Positions 53,693 through 62,433 are shown, numbered from the stretch's first letter. The stretch: 64,000 nucleotides of DNA from an uncultured Verrucomicrobiota bacterium (GCA_903907995.1 CAIVQH010000002.1:1-64000), one strand, 5' to 3'. The notes: generated from the letters alone by a model not told the origin. Numbers and translations are program-made.

Positions 53693-53766
53693 CGAGATGT
53701 GGTTTTAGCGGTCCAAACAGGGACACTGTGAATCAACACCACCGCCGGGCAACGGTTGCACGGTGG
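53693..53766 (-). promoter_or_regulatory. Conserved structured 5' leader of prepilin gene (copy 2)
   Basis: Same structure and spacing as 50909-50982. The outer stem is CCACCG (53766-53761) with CGGTGG (53744-53739), the inner stem GCAA/TTGC (53759-53756 with 53752-53749) around CCG, with CCGG unpaired. TGTTGATTC and GTCC-N6-GGAC follow, and 46 bases separate the stem from the ATG. Relative to copy 1, the outer-stem G-C pair is replaced by A-T on both sides. Confidence 0.6.
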
Positions 53767-53837
53767 GGCAAATTGAACTGCCAATTGGTAACACGGCTTG
53801 AAACTGGCCTCGGGGCACGATTACGTTCGCCGTCTGC

Positions 53838-55046
53838 ATGTCCGACGAGATTGAACTGACCATCGTGATGCCCTGCCTCAATGAGGCGGAGACGCTTGCC
53901 CGTTGCATTGAGAAGGCGCACGCGGGACTGGCCAAGGCAGGCGTCAAGGGAGAGGTGCTCATCGCGGACAACGGCAGCACCGACGGGTCCATCGAAATCG
54001 CCGAGCGGCTGGGTGCCCGCGTGGAGCATGTGAAGGCCAAGGGTTACGGCAATGCGCTGCGCGGCGGCTTTGCGGCGGCCCGAGGCAAGTGGCTCATGAT
54101 GGGCGACTCGGACGACAGCTACGATTTTTCCAATATCAGCGGCTTTGTCACCAAGCTCCGCGAGGGGTACGAGCTCGTGATGGGCTGCCGGCTGCCCAGC
54201 GGCGGTGGCACCATCGCTCCGGGGGCGATGCCGTGGAAGAACCGCTGGCTGGGCAATCCCACGCTGTCTTTTTTGGGCCGGCTGTTTTTCAAGACGCCCA
54301 TCCATGATTTTCACTGCGGCATGCGCGCCTTTTCGGCCGCGGCCTGGCGCAAGATGGATATGAAGACGACCGGCATGGAGTTCGCCTCCGAGATGGTCAT
54401 GAAGGCCACGATCAAGGGCCTGCGGATCACCGAGGTGCCGATCACCCTGTACAAGGACGGGCGCAACCGTCCACCCCACCTGAAGCCGTGGCGCGATGGC
54501 TGGCGCCATCTGCGGTTCATGCTGATCTATTCGCCCAAGTGGCTCTTTCTCGTACCGGGAATCGTCCTCTTCCTGCTCGGCGGGCTGGGGATGGCACTGA
54601 CCTCCTTTCATGCATTCGGGGTGGGTTCGGTCCAGTTCGACGTGGGAACGATGCTCGGGGCCGGTCTGTGGATGGTGCTCGGGGTGCAGCTGGTTTCGCT
54701 GGCGTTTTTCACCAAGGTCTTTGCGGTCGGCGAAGGCCTCCTGAATGCCGATCAGGATTTCACGAATTTGTTCCGCCGCTTCAACCTGGAACGGGGGCTG
54801 ATCGTGGGCCTGCTCACGCTGCTGACCGGGTTAGCCCTGTTCCTGCGGGCGCTGCTCGTCTGGAAACAGGCGCACTTTGGCGTACTGGATTACGCCGACA
54901 ACCTGCGCCGGCTGATCCCGGCCGCAACGCTTTGCACCATCGGCCTGCAGGTGATGTCCGCCAGCTTCTATCTGAGCGTGCTTGGATTGAAGACCGGCAA
55001 CCGTACTCCGCCGGGCAGCGAAGGTGCCGGCGCCAGCCGGGTCTGA
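53838..55046 (+). CDS. GT2 family polyprenyl-phosphate glycosyltransferase with membrane domain
   Basis: The 402-residue protein has an N-terminal GT-A domain (IELTIVMPCLNEAETLARCI, VLIADNGSTDGS, KGYGNALRGGFAAARG, MMGDSDDSYDF; the last gives the DxD-type metal site). Four C-terminal hydrophobic segments follow (about residues 235-390). This is the dolichol-/undecaprenyl-phosphate mannosyl/glucosyl transferase layout. It would make a lipid-linked sugar that could serve as donor for GT-C enzymes such as the adjacent PMT-like proteins. It is divergent from the broken prepilin gene and lies 408 bases before the second PMT-like gene. Confidence 0.88.
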   Translation: MSDEIELTIVMPCLNEAETLARCIEKAHAGLAKAGVKGEVLIADNGSTDGSIEIAERLGARVEHVKAKGYGNALRGGFAAARGKWLMMGDSDDSYDFSNISGFVTKLREGYELVMGCRLPSGGGTIAPGAMPWKNRWLGNPTLSFLGRLFFKTPIHDFHCGMRAFSAAAWRKMDMKTTGMEFASEMVMKATIKGLRITEVPITLYKDGRNRPPHLKPWRDGWRHLRFMLIYSPKWLFLVPGIVLFLLGGLGMALTSFHAFGVGSVQFDVGTMLGAGLWMVLGVQLVSLAFFTKVFAVGEGLLNADQDFTNLFRRFNLERGLIVGLLTLLTGLALFLRALLVWKQAHFGVLDYADNLRRLIPAATLCTIGLQVMSASFYLSVLGLKTGNRTPPGSEGAGASRV

Positions 55047-55454
55047 GGCTGTGCCGAGCTCAGATGGGCGGAGCATTTTCAGCAATAATGCAGCGATGGA
55101 AAAAATGGCCCATTGATGAACCGCTTCGTGAGCTGGCAACTGGTGATAGGCGAGCTCCCTTCCCCCTCAACCTAACCCTCTCCCTTGGGGAGAGGGAACG
55201 ACTGGGTGGCATCACGGGTTTTTGGACAGTGCTTCCGGGCAGTCCAGCGTAAGATTTCTTCGGAAAACAGGCGGCGATTCTCCCTCTCCCCAAGGGAGAG
55301 GGCCGGGGTGAGGGGGAAGGGCGTAAACGGACTTTTGTACGGGTGAAAACGATCGAGGCCTGATCGGGAGGCTGATCGAACAGAGTATTAACGGTCTTCT
55401 TCAACGGCGACGATTCGGTTGGTGCAGCTATAAAATTTCTGAAAAAGCTCTAAA
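55047..55454. other. Intergenic region containing a MITE-like inverted repeat
   Basis: No gene is seen in these 408 bases. The centre is taken up by two ~43-base inverted arms at 55155-55197 and 55279-55322; the flanks show no other recognisable signal. Confidence 0.6.
55155..55322. repeat. Inverted repeat, ~43-base arms around ~80 bases
   Basis: The left arm contains CCCTTCCCCCTCA, then CCCTCTCCCTTGGGGAGAGG. The right arm is its near-perfect reverse complement (about five mismatches). Each arm also contains its own small CTCTCCC/GGGAGAG hairpin. This CCCTCTCCC...GGGAGAGGG motif is a widely scattered bacterial intergenic repeat; two in inverted orientation look like a MITE or a REP-type pair. 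Confidence 0.7.
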
Positions 55455-57374
55455 ATGCCCGGCACTTCCTGCATGTGCTCCGAAACGAAAGCGCCGCGTC
55501 CAGCCCTGATCTGGGTCTGGCTGCTGGCGTGGCTGCCGGCGCTGGGTTGGATGCTTTCCGCCGTGGGGCAGCTCAACCGGGTGGGCTACGCCATCGGCCT
55601 TGTGGTCGCCGTGATCCTCACCGGGCTGCTGTGGCGACCGGGTTTTGCGGCAACCGGCTGGGGCTGCTGGCCTTGGAAACGGCTGCGGCGGCGGTTCGGC
55701 CGGCCCTTGCCCTTTTGCTTTCTGGTCACGGTCGCGCTGGGGCTGGTCGGCGGGCTGCTTTATGCCCCCAACAACTATGACGCGCTTTCTTACCGCACGC
55801 CGCGTTCCCTGCACTGGCTGGCGGCGGGGCACTGGCACTGGATCGAGACGGTTCATGAGCGTCTCAACACCCGGGCGAGCGGGTTCGAGTGGGCGACGAC
55901 GCCGCTGCTCGCGTTCACTCACTCCGACCGGTTGTTTTTCCTGCTGAGCTTCGGCTCTTTCCTCCTGTTGCCGGGACTGACCTTCGCGTGGCTGCGCCGC
56001 ATGGGCGTGGGCGGCCGGGCCGCGTGGAACTGGATGTGGGTCTTTGCCGGCGGCTACTGCTTCGCGCTGCAGGCCGGCGGAATCCAAAATGACCTCTATG
56101 GTGTGACGCTGGTACTCGCCGCGCTCGTCTTTGCCCGGCGGGCCAGCATGGGCGGGAGTTGGCTCGACCTCGCCACCTCGGTGCTGTCGGCCGCCCTCTC
56201 CACCAACGCCAAGTCCAGCAACCTGCCGCTGCTGCTGCCCTGGGCCGTTGCCATCTGGCCCGCCGGTCGCGGCTGCCTGCGGCGGCCTTTGGCCACGGCG
56301 CTGGTTCTGGTGGTGGCGGCGCTCGGTTCGCTGCTGCCGGTGGCGGTGCTCAATCAGCGGCATTGCGGTGACTGGTCTGGCGCGAGCATCGAACCCCTGG
56401 CCAAACAGATTTCGCAGCGGGCCTACGCCCCGGCCTACGTCGTTCACAATGCCGCCTTGCTGGTGATTCAGAACCTCGCGCCGCCGGTCTTCCCTTTTGC
56501 CGGCCCCTGGAACGCGGCGGTACAACATGTTTTGCCCGAACGCTGGCTGGCCCTGCTGGATGTGGCGGCGGAGGAGGGGCGCAGTTCTTACCGGCTGCGT
56601 GAGCTGCCCGGTGACGAACATACCGGACTCGGGCTGGGGGTCACCGCGCTGCTGCTGGTGCAACTGGCGCTTCGCCGACGGCCGGATGACGCCCCGGCGC
56701 CGCAACCGTGGTCCATGCGGCTGCTGCGCTGGTCGCCCTGGTTCAGTCTGCTGGTCTATTCGGCGATAGCGGCCATCCAGACCACCTCCCGGATTGCCGC
56801 CCCTTATTACGCCCTGCTGCTGCCCACCCTGTTGCCGCGCGGTTCACGCAGCGACATCACGCGCCGGGCCTGGTGGCCGCGCCTCGCGCTGCTGGCCTAT
56901 GCGTCGACCTTTTTGCTCATGGTGCTGTCACCCTCGCGGCCCCTGTGGCCGGCGGTGCGGGTGCTGGGCGCGTTGCAGGAGCGTTTCCATCATCCGCTCA
57001 TCGCCCGGGCACTGACCGTCTATCAGGTGTACGGCGACCGCGCCGAGCTGCTGTCGGCGTTGGTCAAACGCCTCGATCATCCGGACGACACGATCGGTTT
57101 CATCGCCCAAAACTCGTTGGAAACCTCGCTCTGGAAACCGTTCGGCACACGACGGGTGGTCCACCTGCTGCCCCAGGATGACGCGGCGGCCGTGCGCGCC
57201 CGGGGAGCCCAGGCCATCGTGGTGCCGGTGGTGGAAATGGAGGGGATGACGGGCCTTTCCATCACGGATTGGAGCCGGCGGATCGGGGCTGAGCTGGTCG
57301 TCGAAGCGGAATTGCGCACCACCGCCAGCCACGAACCCGCCCGTTGGGCATTGTTTCGGTTGAAGCCGCTCTGA
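55455..57374 (+). CDS. PMT-like multi-pass membrane glycosyltransferase-type protein (paralogue)
   Basis: The 639-residue protein parallels 51223-53184 throughout: LYAPNNYDALSYRTPRSLHW after the first helices, ATTPLLAFTHSDRLFFLLSF, MGVGGRAAWNWMWVFAGGYC, and a C-terminal soluble domain with NSLETSLWKPFGTRRVVHLL. Ten or more membrane segments are visible. The conserved Asp in the first exported loop (NYDALSYR) is where GT-C enzymes place their catalytic acid. The substrate is unknown; lipid-linked sugar from the adjacent GT2 enzyme is a reasonable donor. It is followed after 31 bases by a methyltransferase gene. Confidence 0.75.
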   Translation: MPGTSCMCSETKAPRPALIWVWLLAWLPALGWMLSAVGQLNRVGYAIGLVVAVILTGLLWRPGFAATGWGCWPWKRLRRRFGRPLPFCFLVTVALGLVGGLLYAPNNYDALSYRTPRSLHWLAAGHWHWIETVHERLNTRASGFEWATTPLLAFTHSDRLFFLLSFGSFLLLPGLTFAWLRRMGVGGRAAWNWMWVFAGGYCFALQAGGIQNDLYGVTLVLAALVFARRASMGGSWLDLATSVLSAALSTNAKSSNLPLLLPWAVAIWPAGRGCLRRPLATALVLVVAALGSLLPVAVLNQRHCGDWSGASIEPLAKQISQRAYAPAYVVHNAALLVIQNLAPPVFPFAGPWNAAVQHVLPERWLALLDVAAEEGRSSYRLRELPGDEHTGLGLGVTALLLVQLALRRRPDDAPAPQPWSMRLLRWSPWFSLLVYSAIAAIQTTSRIAAPYYALLLPTLLPRGSRSDITRRAWWPRLALLAYASTFLLMVLSPSRPLWPAVRVLGALQERFHHPLIARALTVYQVYGDRAELLSALVKRLDHPDDTIGFIAQNSLETSLWKPFGTRRVVHLLPQDDAAAVRARGAQAIVVPVVEMEGMTGLSITDWSRRIGAELVVEAELRTTASHEPARWALFRLKPL

Positions 57375-57405
57375 CATTCAGCCGACCCTGTGTCCGCTCT
57401 CGCTT

Positions 57406-57969
57406 ATGACGTTACTGGACCGAATACTGCAGAACTGGCGCGTGGACAAAGCTGCCCGCTTCCTCATTCCCGGCATGAAGGTGCTCGACCTGGGCAGCGC
57501 CGACGGGGTGCTGTTTTCGCGCCACGGCGGCTGCGGTCCCGGCAGCATGGGCATCGATCCGGCGCTGGCGGCGGATAGCCGTTCGGCCAACGGTTTTCGG
57601 CAGACGCGCGGCTTTTTCCCCCAGGACATGCCCAAGGATGCGGGAGTGTTTGACGCCGTCGTCATGCTGGCGGTGCTGGAGCATTTTCCCAACGACCAGC
57701 ACGGCGTGCTGGCGAACGGCATCGCGGACTGCCTGCGACCGGGCGGCCTCCTGATCATCACAGTGCCATCAGCCATCGTGGATCACATCCTGAACGTGCT
57801 CACGACGCTGCGGCTGGTGCATGGCATGGCTCTGGAAGAGCACCACGGCTACGAGGTGTGCCACACGCCCATGATCTTCAGCCCGCCCCGGTTCTGGCTG
57901 CTGAAGCGCCAGAAGTTCCAACTGGGCGTGAACAACCTCTTTGTTTTCGAGCGGACGGCTGAAAACTGA
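57406..57969 (+). CDS. Class I SAM-dependent methyltransferase
   Basis: The 187-residue protein shows the SAM-binding Rossmann pattern: motif I VLDLGSADGVLFSR (about residues 25-38), an acidic residue after beta-2 in SMGIDPALA, motif IV FDAVVMLAVLEHFPND, and RPGGLLIITVPS. The short downstream part has an HHGYEVCHTPMIFSPPRFWL segment as in sugar/lipid methyltransferases of surface-polysaccharide clusters. The substrate is unknown. It follows the PMT-like gene by 31 bases on the same strand and ends nine bases from the end of the convergent GT2 gene, so it is the last gene of the surface-sugar run. Confidence 0.85.
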   Translation: MTLLDRILQNWRVDKAARFLIPGMKVLDLGSADGVLFSRHGGCGPGSMGIDPALAADSRSANGFRQTRGFFPQDMPKDAGVFDAVVMLAVLEHFPNDQHGVLANGIADCLRPGGLLIITVPSAIVDHILNVLTTLRLVHGMALEEHHGYEVCHTPMIFSPPRFWLLKRQKFQLGVNNLFVFERTAEN

Positions 57970-57978
57970 GACCGCTGC

Positions 57979-58704
57979 TCAGCGGGGAGCGCGGGAATCG
58001 TCCACCGCGACCGGATTCAGCCGGCGTCGCTGGTACCACGCGACCCCGACGAGGTCGAAGAGGCCCCGGCCCAGCCGGTTCCAGACTCCGTACTTGCTGA
58101 CTCCGGCGACACGGGGACGGTGGTTCACGGGAACTTCCCGGCAACGGCTGCCGTTGCCCGCGACGAGGATCGGCAAGAAGCGGTGCAATCCGTTAAAGGG
58201 GAACACACCGGTCAGTGAAGACCGCTTGAAGGCGCGCAGGGCGCAGCCCGTATCGGCGAAGTCGTAACGCAGCACGAGCTTGCGCGCGGCCCGGGCCACT
58301 CGGGAGGAAACCTTGCGGACAAAGGAGTCCTGCCGGTTCACACGATGGCCACAGACGAAATCCACCTCGCCAAGCAGGGCCAGCATCCGGGGCAGTTCGG
58401 CGGGATCGTTCTGGAGGTCGCCGTCCAGCGTGCAGAGCAGGGGGGCGGTCGAGCCGGTCAGGCCGGTCCAGACGGCGGCACTCTGTCCCCGGTTCTTCGT
58501 GTGGCGCAGGCCGCGCACATGCGGATCACGGGCTTGGGCGGCCAGGATTTCCGCCCAGGTGCCGTCGGTGCTGCAGTCGTCCACGAGCACCAGCTCCCAA
58601 GGGCGCGGTTCGGCGGCAAACAGGCGGGCGATCTCTTCCACGAGCGGCGCGACATTGGCCGACTCGTTAAACATCGGCACGACAATGGCGATTTCAGCAG
58701 ACAC
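57979..58704 (-). CDS. GT2 family glycosyltransferase (DPM1-like, soluble)
   Basis: The 241-residue protein has IAIVVPMFNESANVAPLVEE, LVLVDDCSTDGTW, NRGQSAAVWTGLTGSTAPLL and the metal site CTLDGDLQNDPAELPRML, then DFADTGCALRAFKRS and a C-terminal VAGVSKYGVWNRLGRGLFDL. This is the catalytic domain of dolichyl/undecaprenyl-phosphate sugar synthases without the C-terminal membrane pair seen in 53838-55046, although the last segment is mildly hydrophobic. It probably makes a lipid-linked sugar. It is convergent with the methyltransferase gene and heads away from the DUF1272 gene. Confidence 0.88.
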   Translation of the reverse strand: MSAEIAIVVPMFNESANVAPLVEEIARLFAAEPRPWELVLVDDCSTDGTWAEILAAQARDPHVRGLRHTKNRGQSAAVWTGLTGSTAPLLCTLDGDLQNDPAELPRMLALLGEVDFVCGHRVNRQDSFVRKVSSRVARAARKLVLRYDFADTGCALRAFKRSSLTGVFPFNGLHRFLPILVAGNGSRCREVPVNHRPRVAGVSKYGVWNRLGRGLFDLVGVAWYQRRRLNPVAVDDSRAPR

Positions 58705-58779
58705 GGTGCCCAGAGGGTAAAACGCAGCGCGGATGGCCGTCGAGCCCGCGCCGTTTCCGGAAAGCGCTGAAAAAACCGG

Positions 58780-59088
58780 CTAACGACGCTCGGGCGGTAT
58801 GGTTTTCAGTGTCGCAGCAAACCGCGCGTGGGCTGCGGGGTCCACCGGGCGGTGCTTCATCCGGCTGCTGGCCGGGTCGTGGCCGAGGAAGTTGTCACCC
58901 TTCCAGTTGTTCGCCGGGCGGATCGGACGGGGAGTGAAGCCGCCGCCGCAGTTCGGGCAGACATGGTGCAGAATGCCGTCCACGCAGGTGGCGCAGAAGG
59001 TGCATTCGTAGGAGCAGATGCGCGCCTCGCTGGATTCGGGTGGCAACGGCCGGTTGCAGTGCTCGCAGGTGGGGCGGATTTCCAACAT
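58780..59088 (-). CDS. DUF1272 zinc-ribbon-like protein
   Basis: The 102-residue protein carries the DUF1272 cysteine pattern: CEHCNRPLPPES near residue 8, ICSYECTFCATCVDG, and HHVCPNCGGGFTPRPIRPA. At least eight cysteines are arranged for two zinc sites. The C-terminal third (HRPVDPAAHARFAATLK) is variable. The function is unknown. It lies 22 bases downstream of the acyltransferase gene on the same strand and may be co-transcribed. Confidence 0.85.
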   Translation of the reverse strand: MLEIRPTCEHCNRPLPPESSEARICSYECTFCATCVDGILHHVCPNCGGGFTPRPIRPANNWKGDNFLGHDPASSRMKHRPVDPAAHARFAATLKTIPPERR

Positions 59089-59110
59089 GTCGAAGCCCGG
59101 GAATGCCTGA

Positions 59111-59866
59111 CTACACTTTCCGCCGCAATGCTATGACCATACCATGCAGCTCTTGGGCGAGGATTTTCCGGTCAGCTCCTGGCGGGCGGGCGGTACCAAA
59201 GGCGACGCGTCCGCCAATCCAGGCCTTGCCGAGCAGATTCAAAAAGTGCGGGAAGAACGTCATGTCACGCCAGTAGGCCACATCGTCCGCCACCGTGCCC
59301 TCGCTCACGGAGTAATCCAGCGCCACCGGGGCCACCACCCAGCCGTTGCCGACGGCAGGTGCCAGGAGCGAAGGGCGGAACGGCAGCACCGTGTCACCGC
59401 CGGAGCTGGTGCCTTCGAGAAACATCACCACCGGCACGTTGTCCTCAAGGATGGGCGCGAACTGCCGGGCGACCTCAACCAGGTCACCCTTGCGCTCGCG
59501 TTGAAGATAGAGGGTGCCGGCACACTGCGTCAGCCAGCCGATGATGGGCCAGCCACGCACCTCGGCCTTGGAGACGAAGACCATGGGGGCGACGGCCACG
59601 AGGGTGACGATGTCGAGATAGCCGAGGTGGTTGGAGCAGAAGAACTGGGCCGCCGGCACCGGGCCGACCGATTCGACGCGCAGATCGAGCACCCGGCACA
59701 GGCCTTTGGCATGGCGGTGCGACCATTCCGCCCGCAACCGGTAATTGCGCCGTCCCAGCCTCCTCTCCGCCGGACGCACAGTCAGGCCGAAGTCAATGAG
59801 CGCGATCGCGCAGAACCAGAGGAAGTGAAGGAATCGTCCCGCCGCGCGGAACGGGTGTCGCGGCAT
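59111..59866 (-). CDS. olsA: Lysophospholipid/lyso-ornithine-lipid O-acyltransferase (PlsC family)
   Basis: The 251-residue protein has an N-terminal hydrophobic segment (FLHFLWFCAIALIDFGLTV) and the PlsC motifs SNHLGYLDI (the H-x4-D catalytic box; here NHLGYLD), CAGTLYLQRERKGDL and the glycerol/substrate block FLEGTSSGGDTVLPFRPSLL. It starts three bases after the stop of a GNAT N-acyltransferase gene. That pairing matches OlsB (N-acylation of ornithine) followed by OlsA (O-acylation), which make ornithine lipid. By sequence alone it could equally be a general 1-acylglycerol-3-phosphate acyltransferase, so the symbol rests on the neighbour. Confidence 0.72.
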   Translation of the reverse strand: MPRHPFRAAGRFLHFLWFCAIALIDFGLTVRPAERRLGRRNYRLRAEWSHRHAKGLCRVLDLRVESVGPVPAAQFFCSNHLGYLDIVTLVAVAPMVFVSKAEVRGWPIIGWLTQCAGTLYLQRERKGDLVEVARQFAPILEDNVPVVMFLEGTSSGGDTVLPFRPSLLAPAVGNGWVVAPVALDYSVSEGTVADDVAYWRDMTFFPHFLNLLGKAWIGGRVAFGTARPPGADRKILAQELHGMVIALRRKV

Positions 59867-59869
59867 GCC

Positions 59870-60679
59870 CTAGGCTCCTAGCAGGCGCCGGGCACCGGGG
59901 GGAAGCGCGTCGAGATCCTGCCAGGTGAGGAAGTCGATGGTCTTGAACTCGCGGTCAATCGCGGGCGGACCGCAGATCTTGGAGCCGAAGGAAAGGTAGG
60001 CGCGGAGGAGCTTCGGGATTTTGGGGGCTTCCTCGGCCAGCGTCTGCATGTCGCAGTAGAAGGCCGGTCGGGGAAAGGTACGCAGGGCGGGTTCGACCAG
60101 GTGCGCGTCGCTCAGTTCAAAGAAGGCCGCCGCCCCGACCGTGGGATCCTGCGAGGTCAGCGAGCTGCAGCCCACGAGATAGCGGCTGCCGTGTTCTTGG
60201 GCGTAGGCGATAATGCCCTTCCAGAGCAGTCCGAGCACGAGCAGGTTCCGGTGTTCGCTATGGACGCAGGCACGGCCCAGTTCCACGATCTTTCCGCGGA
60301 GCGGTTCGTAGGGTGAGAAATCGAACTCCTGCTCGGAGTAGTAGCCGCAATGACGCGCGGCGGAGAGGCCGGTCTGCAACCGGTAGGTGCCCACGACGTC
60401 GCCGGTACGGCGGTCCTCCACCAGCAGATGGTCACAGACCGGATCAAAACGGTCCTCATCCCGCAACGTGGCGAAGGAGCTTTCCAGGCCCTCGTTCAGC
60501 TCGAGATTGAACACCAGAAATCGAAGTGCCTGGGCGGCATGGATATCCTCCGCAGAAGTGGCCTGACGCAGCACGTACGGCGATTCCGTAACGGTGCGAT
60601 TGAGCACGCGCGCACCCATGATGGCGGCGCTGCCCGGCAGATTGGCGGTGAGGCTCCCAGCTAGCATGGCGGATGTCAT
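59870..60679 (-). CDS. olsB: GNAT-type N-acyltransferase (ornithine acyltransferase OlsB-like)
   Basis: The chosen ATG at 60679 gives 269 residues; the frame is open upstream and starts at 60745 or 60778 are possible. The conserved core is LRFLVFNLELNEGL, FDPVCDHLLVEDRRTGDVVG, GYYSEQEFDFSPYEPLRGKI, VELGRACVHSEHRN and the acyl-chain block LVGCSSLTSQDPTVGAAAFF. This is the hemolysin/OlsB-like acyl-ACP-dependent N-acyltransferase family. OlsB transfers a 3-hydroxyacyl chain to ornithine to form lyso-ornithine lipid at the membrane. The PlsC-family gene three bases downstream would complete the pathway. phoU lies 217 bases upstream on the same strand. Confidence 0.78.
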   Translation of the reverse strand: MTSAMLAGSLTANLPGSAAIMGARVLNRTVTESPYVLRQATSAEDIHAAQALRFLVFNLELNEGLESSFATLRDEDRFDPVCDHLLVEDRRTGDVVGTYRLQTGLSAARHCGYYSEQEFDFSPYEPLRGKIVELGRACVHSEHRNLLVLGLLWKGIIAYAQEHGSRYLVGCSSLTSQDPTVGAAAFFELSDAHLVEPALRTFPRPAFYCDMQTLAEEAPKIPKLLRAYLSFGSKICGPPAIDREFKTIDFLTWQDLDALPPGARRLLGA

Positions 60680-60896
60680 AGCGGGAGAAGTCTGTCTCGG
60701 CAAGTCCCCGCCCGGCACGTCACCTTGCGGTGAAATATGCAACATCGGGGTGACGAGCGGGAATTGGTGGCAGTCCATCCAGGATGAGTCGCGCGGCGGC
60801 GGGATTCCTTGCGAAATCAAGAACCGCTCAAAACCACGCTGAGGCGATGGTGTTTGGATTTAACGCAACAAATTCAGAGTCAGCATGATGTGAAGC

Positions 60897-61556
60897 TCAG
60901 TGTTCACCTCCGCCCAAATGGCGGATGTCCCGGGCCTCGTACAGGAAGACGGCATCCTCGGCGACGTTCTTGGCGTGGTCGGCGATGCGTTCCAACGCCT
61001 TGCTGATGGCCATGAGGTTCAGGCAGCGGGTGATGGTCGTGGGCTTTTCGATCATGAAGCTCGCCAGTTCCCGGTAGAGCTGCTTGTTGAGCTGATCCAC
61101 CTCCTTGTCCCGGGGAATGACACTGCGGGCCCGGGCGGTGTCGCCGGTGACGAAGGCGCCGAGCGCATCGTTGAGCATCGCCATCGCCATCGTGGCCATG
61201 CGGGGAATGTCCACGTAGGCCTTGAGCTGGGGTTCCTGCGACAGCTCCAGGGAACGGCGGGCGATGGTGGTGGCCTCGTCGCCGACGCGTTCGAGGTCGC
61301 GGGAGATCTTCATCGCGCTGGTGATGAGGCGGAGCTGGGTGGCCAGGGGAGCCTTGGCGAGCAGGGCGATGCAGGCGGCATCCACCTGCTGCTCCAGCTG
61401 GTCGATGGCGTCATCCTCCTCCTTCACGCGGCGGGCCAGGTCGTCGTCGCGTTCGACGAGCGCCTTGATGGCGTTGTTGACAGCGGCCTCGGCGCGGCTG
61501 GCCATGAGCAGCAGACGCTCCTTCAGGGCGGCGAGTTCGATTTCGAAGTGGGACAT
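60897..61556 (-). CDS. phoU: Phosphate signalling complex protein PhoU
   Basis: The 219-residue, all-helical protein contains two PhoU repeats. Metal-cluster E/D motifs are visible in RVGDEATTIARRSLEL (repeat 1) and ALERIADHAKNVAEDAVFL (repeat 2). It begins MSHFEIELAALKERLLLMAS, typical of PhoU. PhoU links the PstSCAB transporter to the sensor kinase PhoR and silences the Pho response when phosphate is ample. It lies 43 bases downstream of pstB on the same strand, the normal operon position. Confidence 0.96.
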   Translation of the reverse strand: MSHFEIELAALKERLLLMASRAEAAVNNAIKALVERDDDLARRVKEEDDAIDQLEQQVDAACIALLAKAPLATQLRLITSAMKISRDLERVGDEATTIARRSLELSQEPQLKAYVDIPRMATMAMAMLNDALGAFVTGDTARARSVIPRDKEVDQLNKQLYRELASFMIEKPTTITRCLNLMAISKALERIADHAKNVAEDAVFLYEARDIRHLGGGEH

Positions 61557-61599
61557 TGAAGTGACGAGTGGCGAGTGGAGAGTGACGAATTGAGGCGGC

Positions 61600-62418
61600 T
61601 CAGCCGAAGCGGCCGGTGACGTAGTCCTCGGTCTGCTTTTTGGCAGGGTTCGTGAAGATCTTGGAGGTGAGGTCGTACTCGATCAGCTCGCCGATGTAGA
61701 AGAACGCCGTGTAATCGGAAATGCGCGTGGCCTGCTGCATGTTGTGCGTGACGATCACGATGGTGAACTCCTTTTTCAACTCGATGATCAGTTCCTCGAC
61801 CTTGGCGGTGGCGATGGGGTCCAGGGCGCTGGCCGGCTCGTCCATCAGGATGATCTCGGGCCGGATCGCGATGGCGCGGGCGATGCAGAGGCGCTGCTGC
61901 TGGCCGCCGGAGAGGCCGAGCGCGCTGGAATTCAGGCGGTCCTTCACCTCGTCCCAGAGCGCCGCACCGCGCAGCGACTTCTCGACCACGGCGTCCACTT
62001 CGGATTTGGCCCGCCTGCCCTGGAGGTTCAGCCCGTAGGCGATGTTGTCGTAGATGGACTTCGGGAACGGGTTGCTCCGCTGGAAGACCATGCCGACCCG
62101 CTTGCGCAACTCGATGACGTCCACATCCTTGGCGTAGATGTCCTCCCCGCCGATCCGGCACTCGCCGGTGATGCGCACCCCGTCAATGAGGTCGTTCATG
62201 CGGTTGAAGCAGCGCAGGTAGGTGGACTTGCCGCAGCCCGAGGGCCCGATGAACGCGGTGACGAGCTTCTCGCGGATCGACAGGTTGATGCCCTTGAGCG
62301 CCCGGGAGCTGCCGTAGTAAAGCTCCAGGTTCTTTGTCTCGATGAGCGCCGGCGCGTTGAGGACTTCGGCGGGCGTGACGAGATCGACCGGGTTGGAGGA
62401 GAGGGTGATGGCGGCCAT
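61600..62418 (-). CDS. pstB: Phosphate ABC transporter ATP-binding protein
   Basis: The 272-residue protein has Walker [20 protein letters not shown], the PstB-specific Q-loop region [20 protein letters not shown], signature [16 protein letters not shown], Walker [18 protein letters not shown] and [15 protein letters not shown]. It energises high-affinity phosphate uptake with PstC and PstA. It lies 15 bases downstream of pstA and 43 upstream of phoU. The first ~25 residues (to [15 protein letters not shown]) are an extension of moderate length common in this family. Confidence 0.98.
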   Translation of the reverse strand: MAAITLSSNPVDLVTPAEVLNAPALIETKNLELYYGSSRALKGINLSIREKLVTAFIGPSGCGKSTYLRCFNRMNDLIDGVRITGECRIGGEDIYAKDVDVIELRKRVGMVFQRSNPFPKSIYDNIAYGLNLQGRRAKSEVDAVVEKSLRGAALWDEVKDRLNSSALGLSGGQQQRLCIARAIAIRPEIILMDEPASALDPIATAKVEELIIELKKEFTIVIVTHNMQQATRISDYTAFFYIGELIEYDLTSKIFTNPAKKQTEDYVTGRFG

Positions 62419-62433
62419 GGGAAAGAAAGCGGT

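Noticed and set aside
60680-60896. Pho box between phoU and olsB.
   Set aside because: No pair of CTGTCAT-like heptamers with four-base spacing was found; only weak partial matches.
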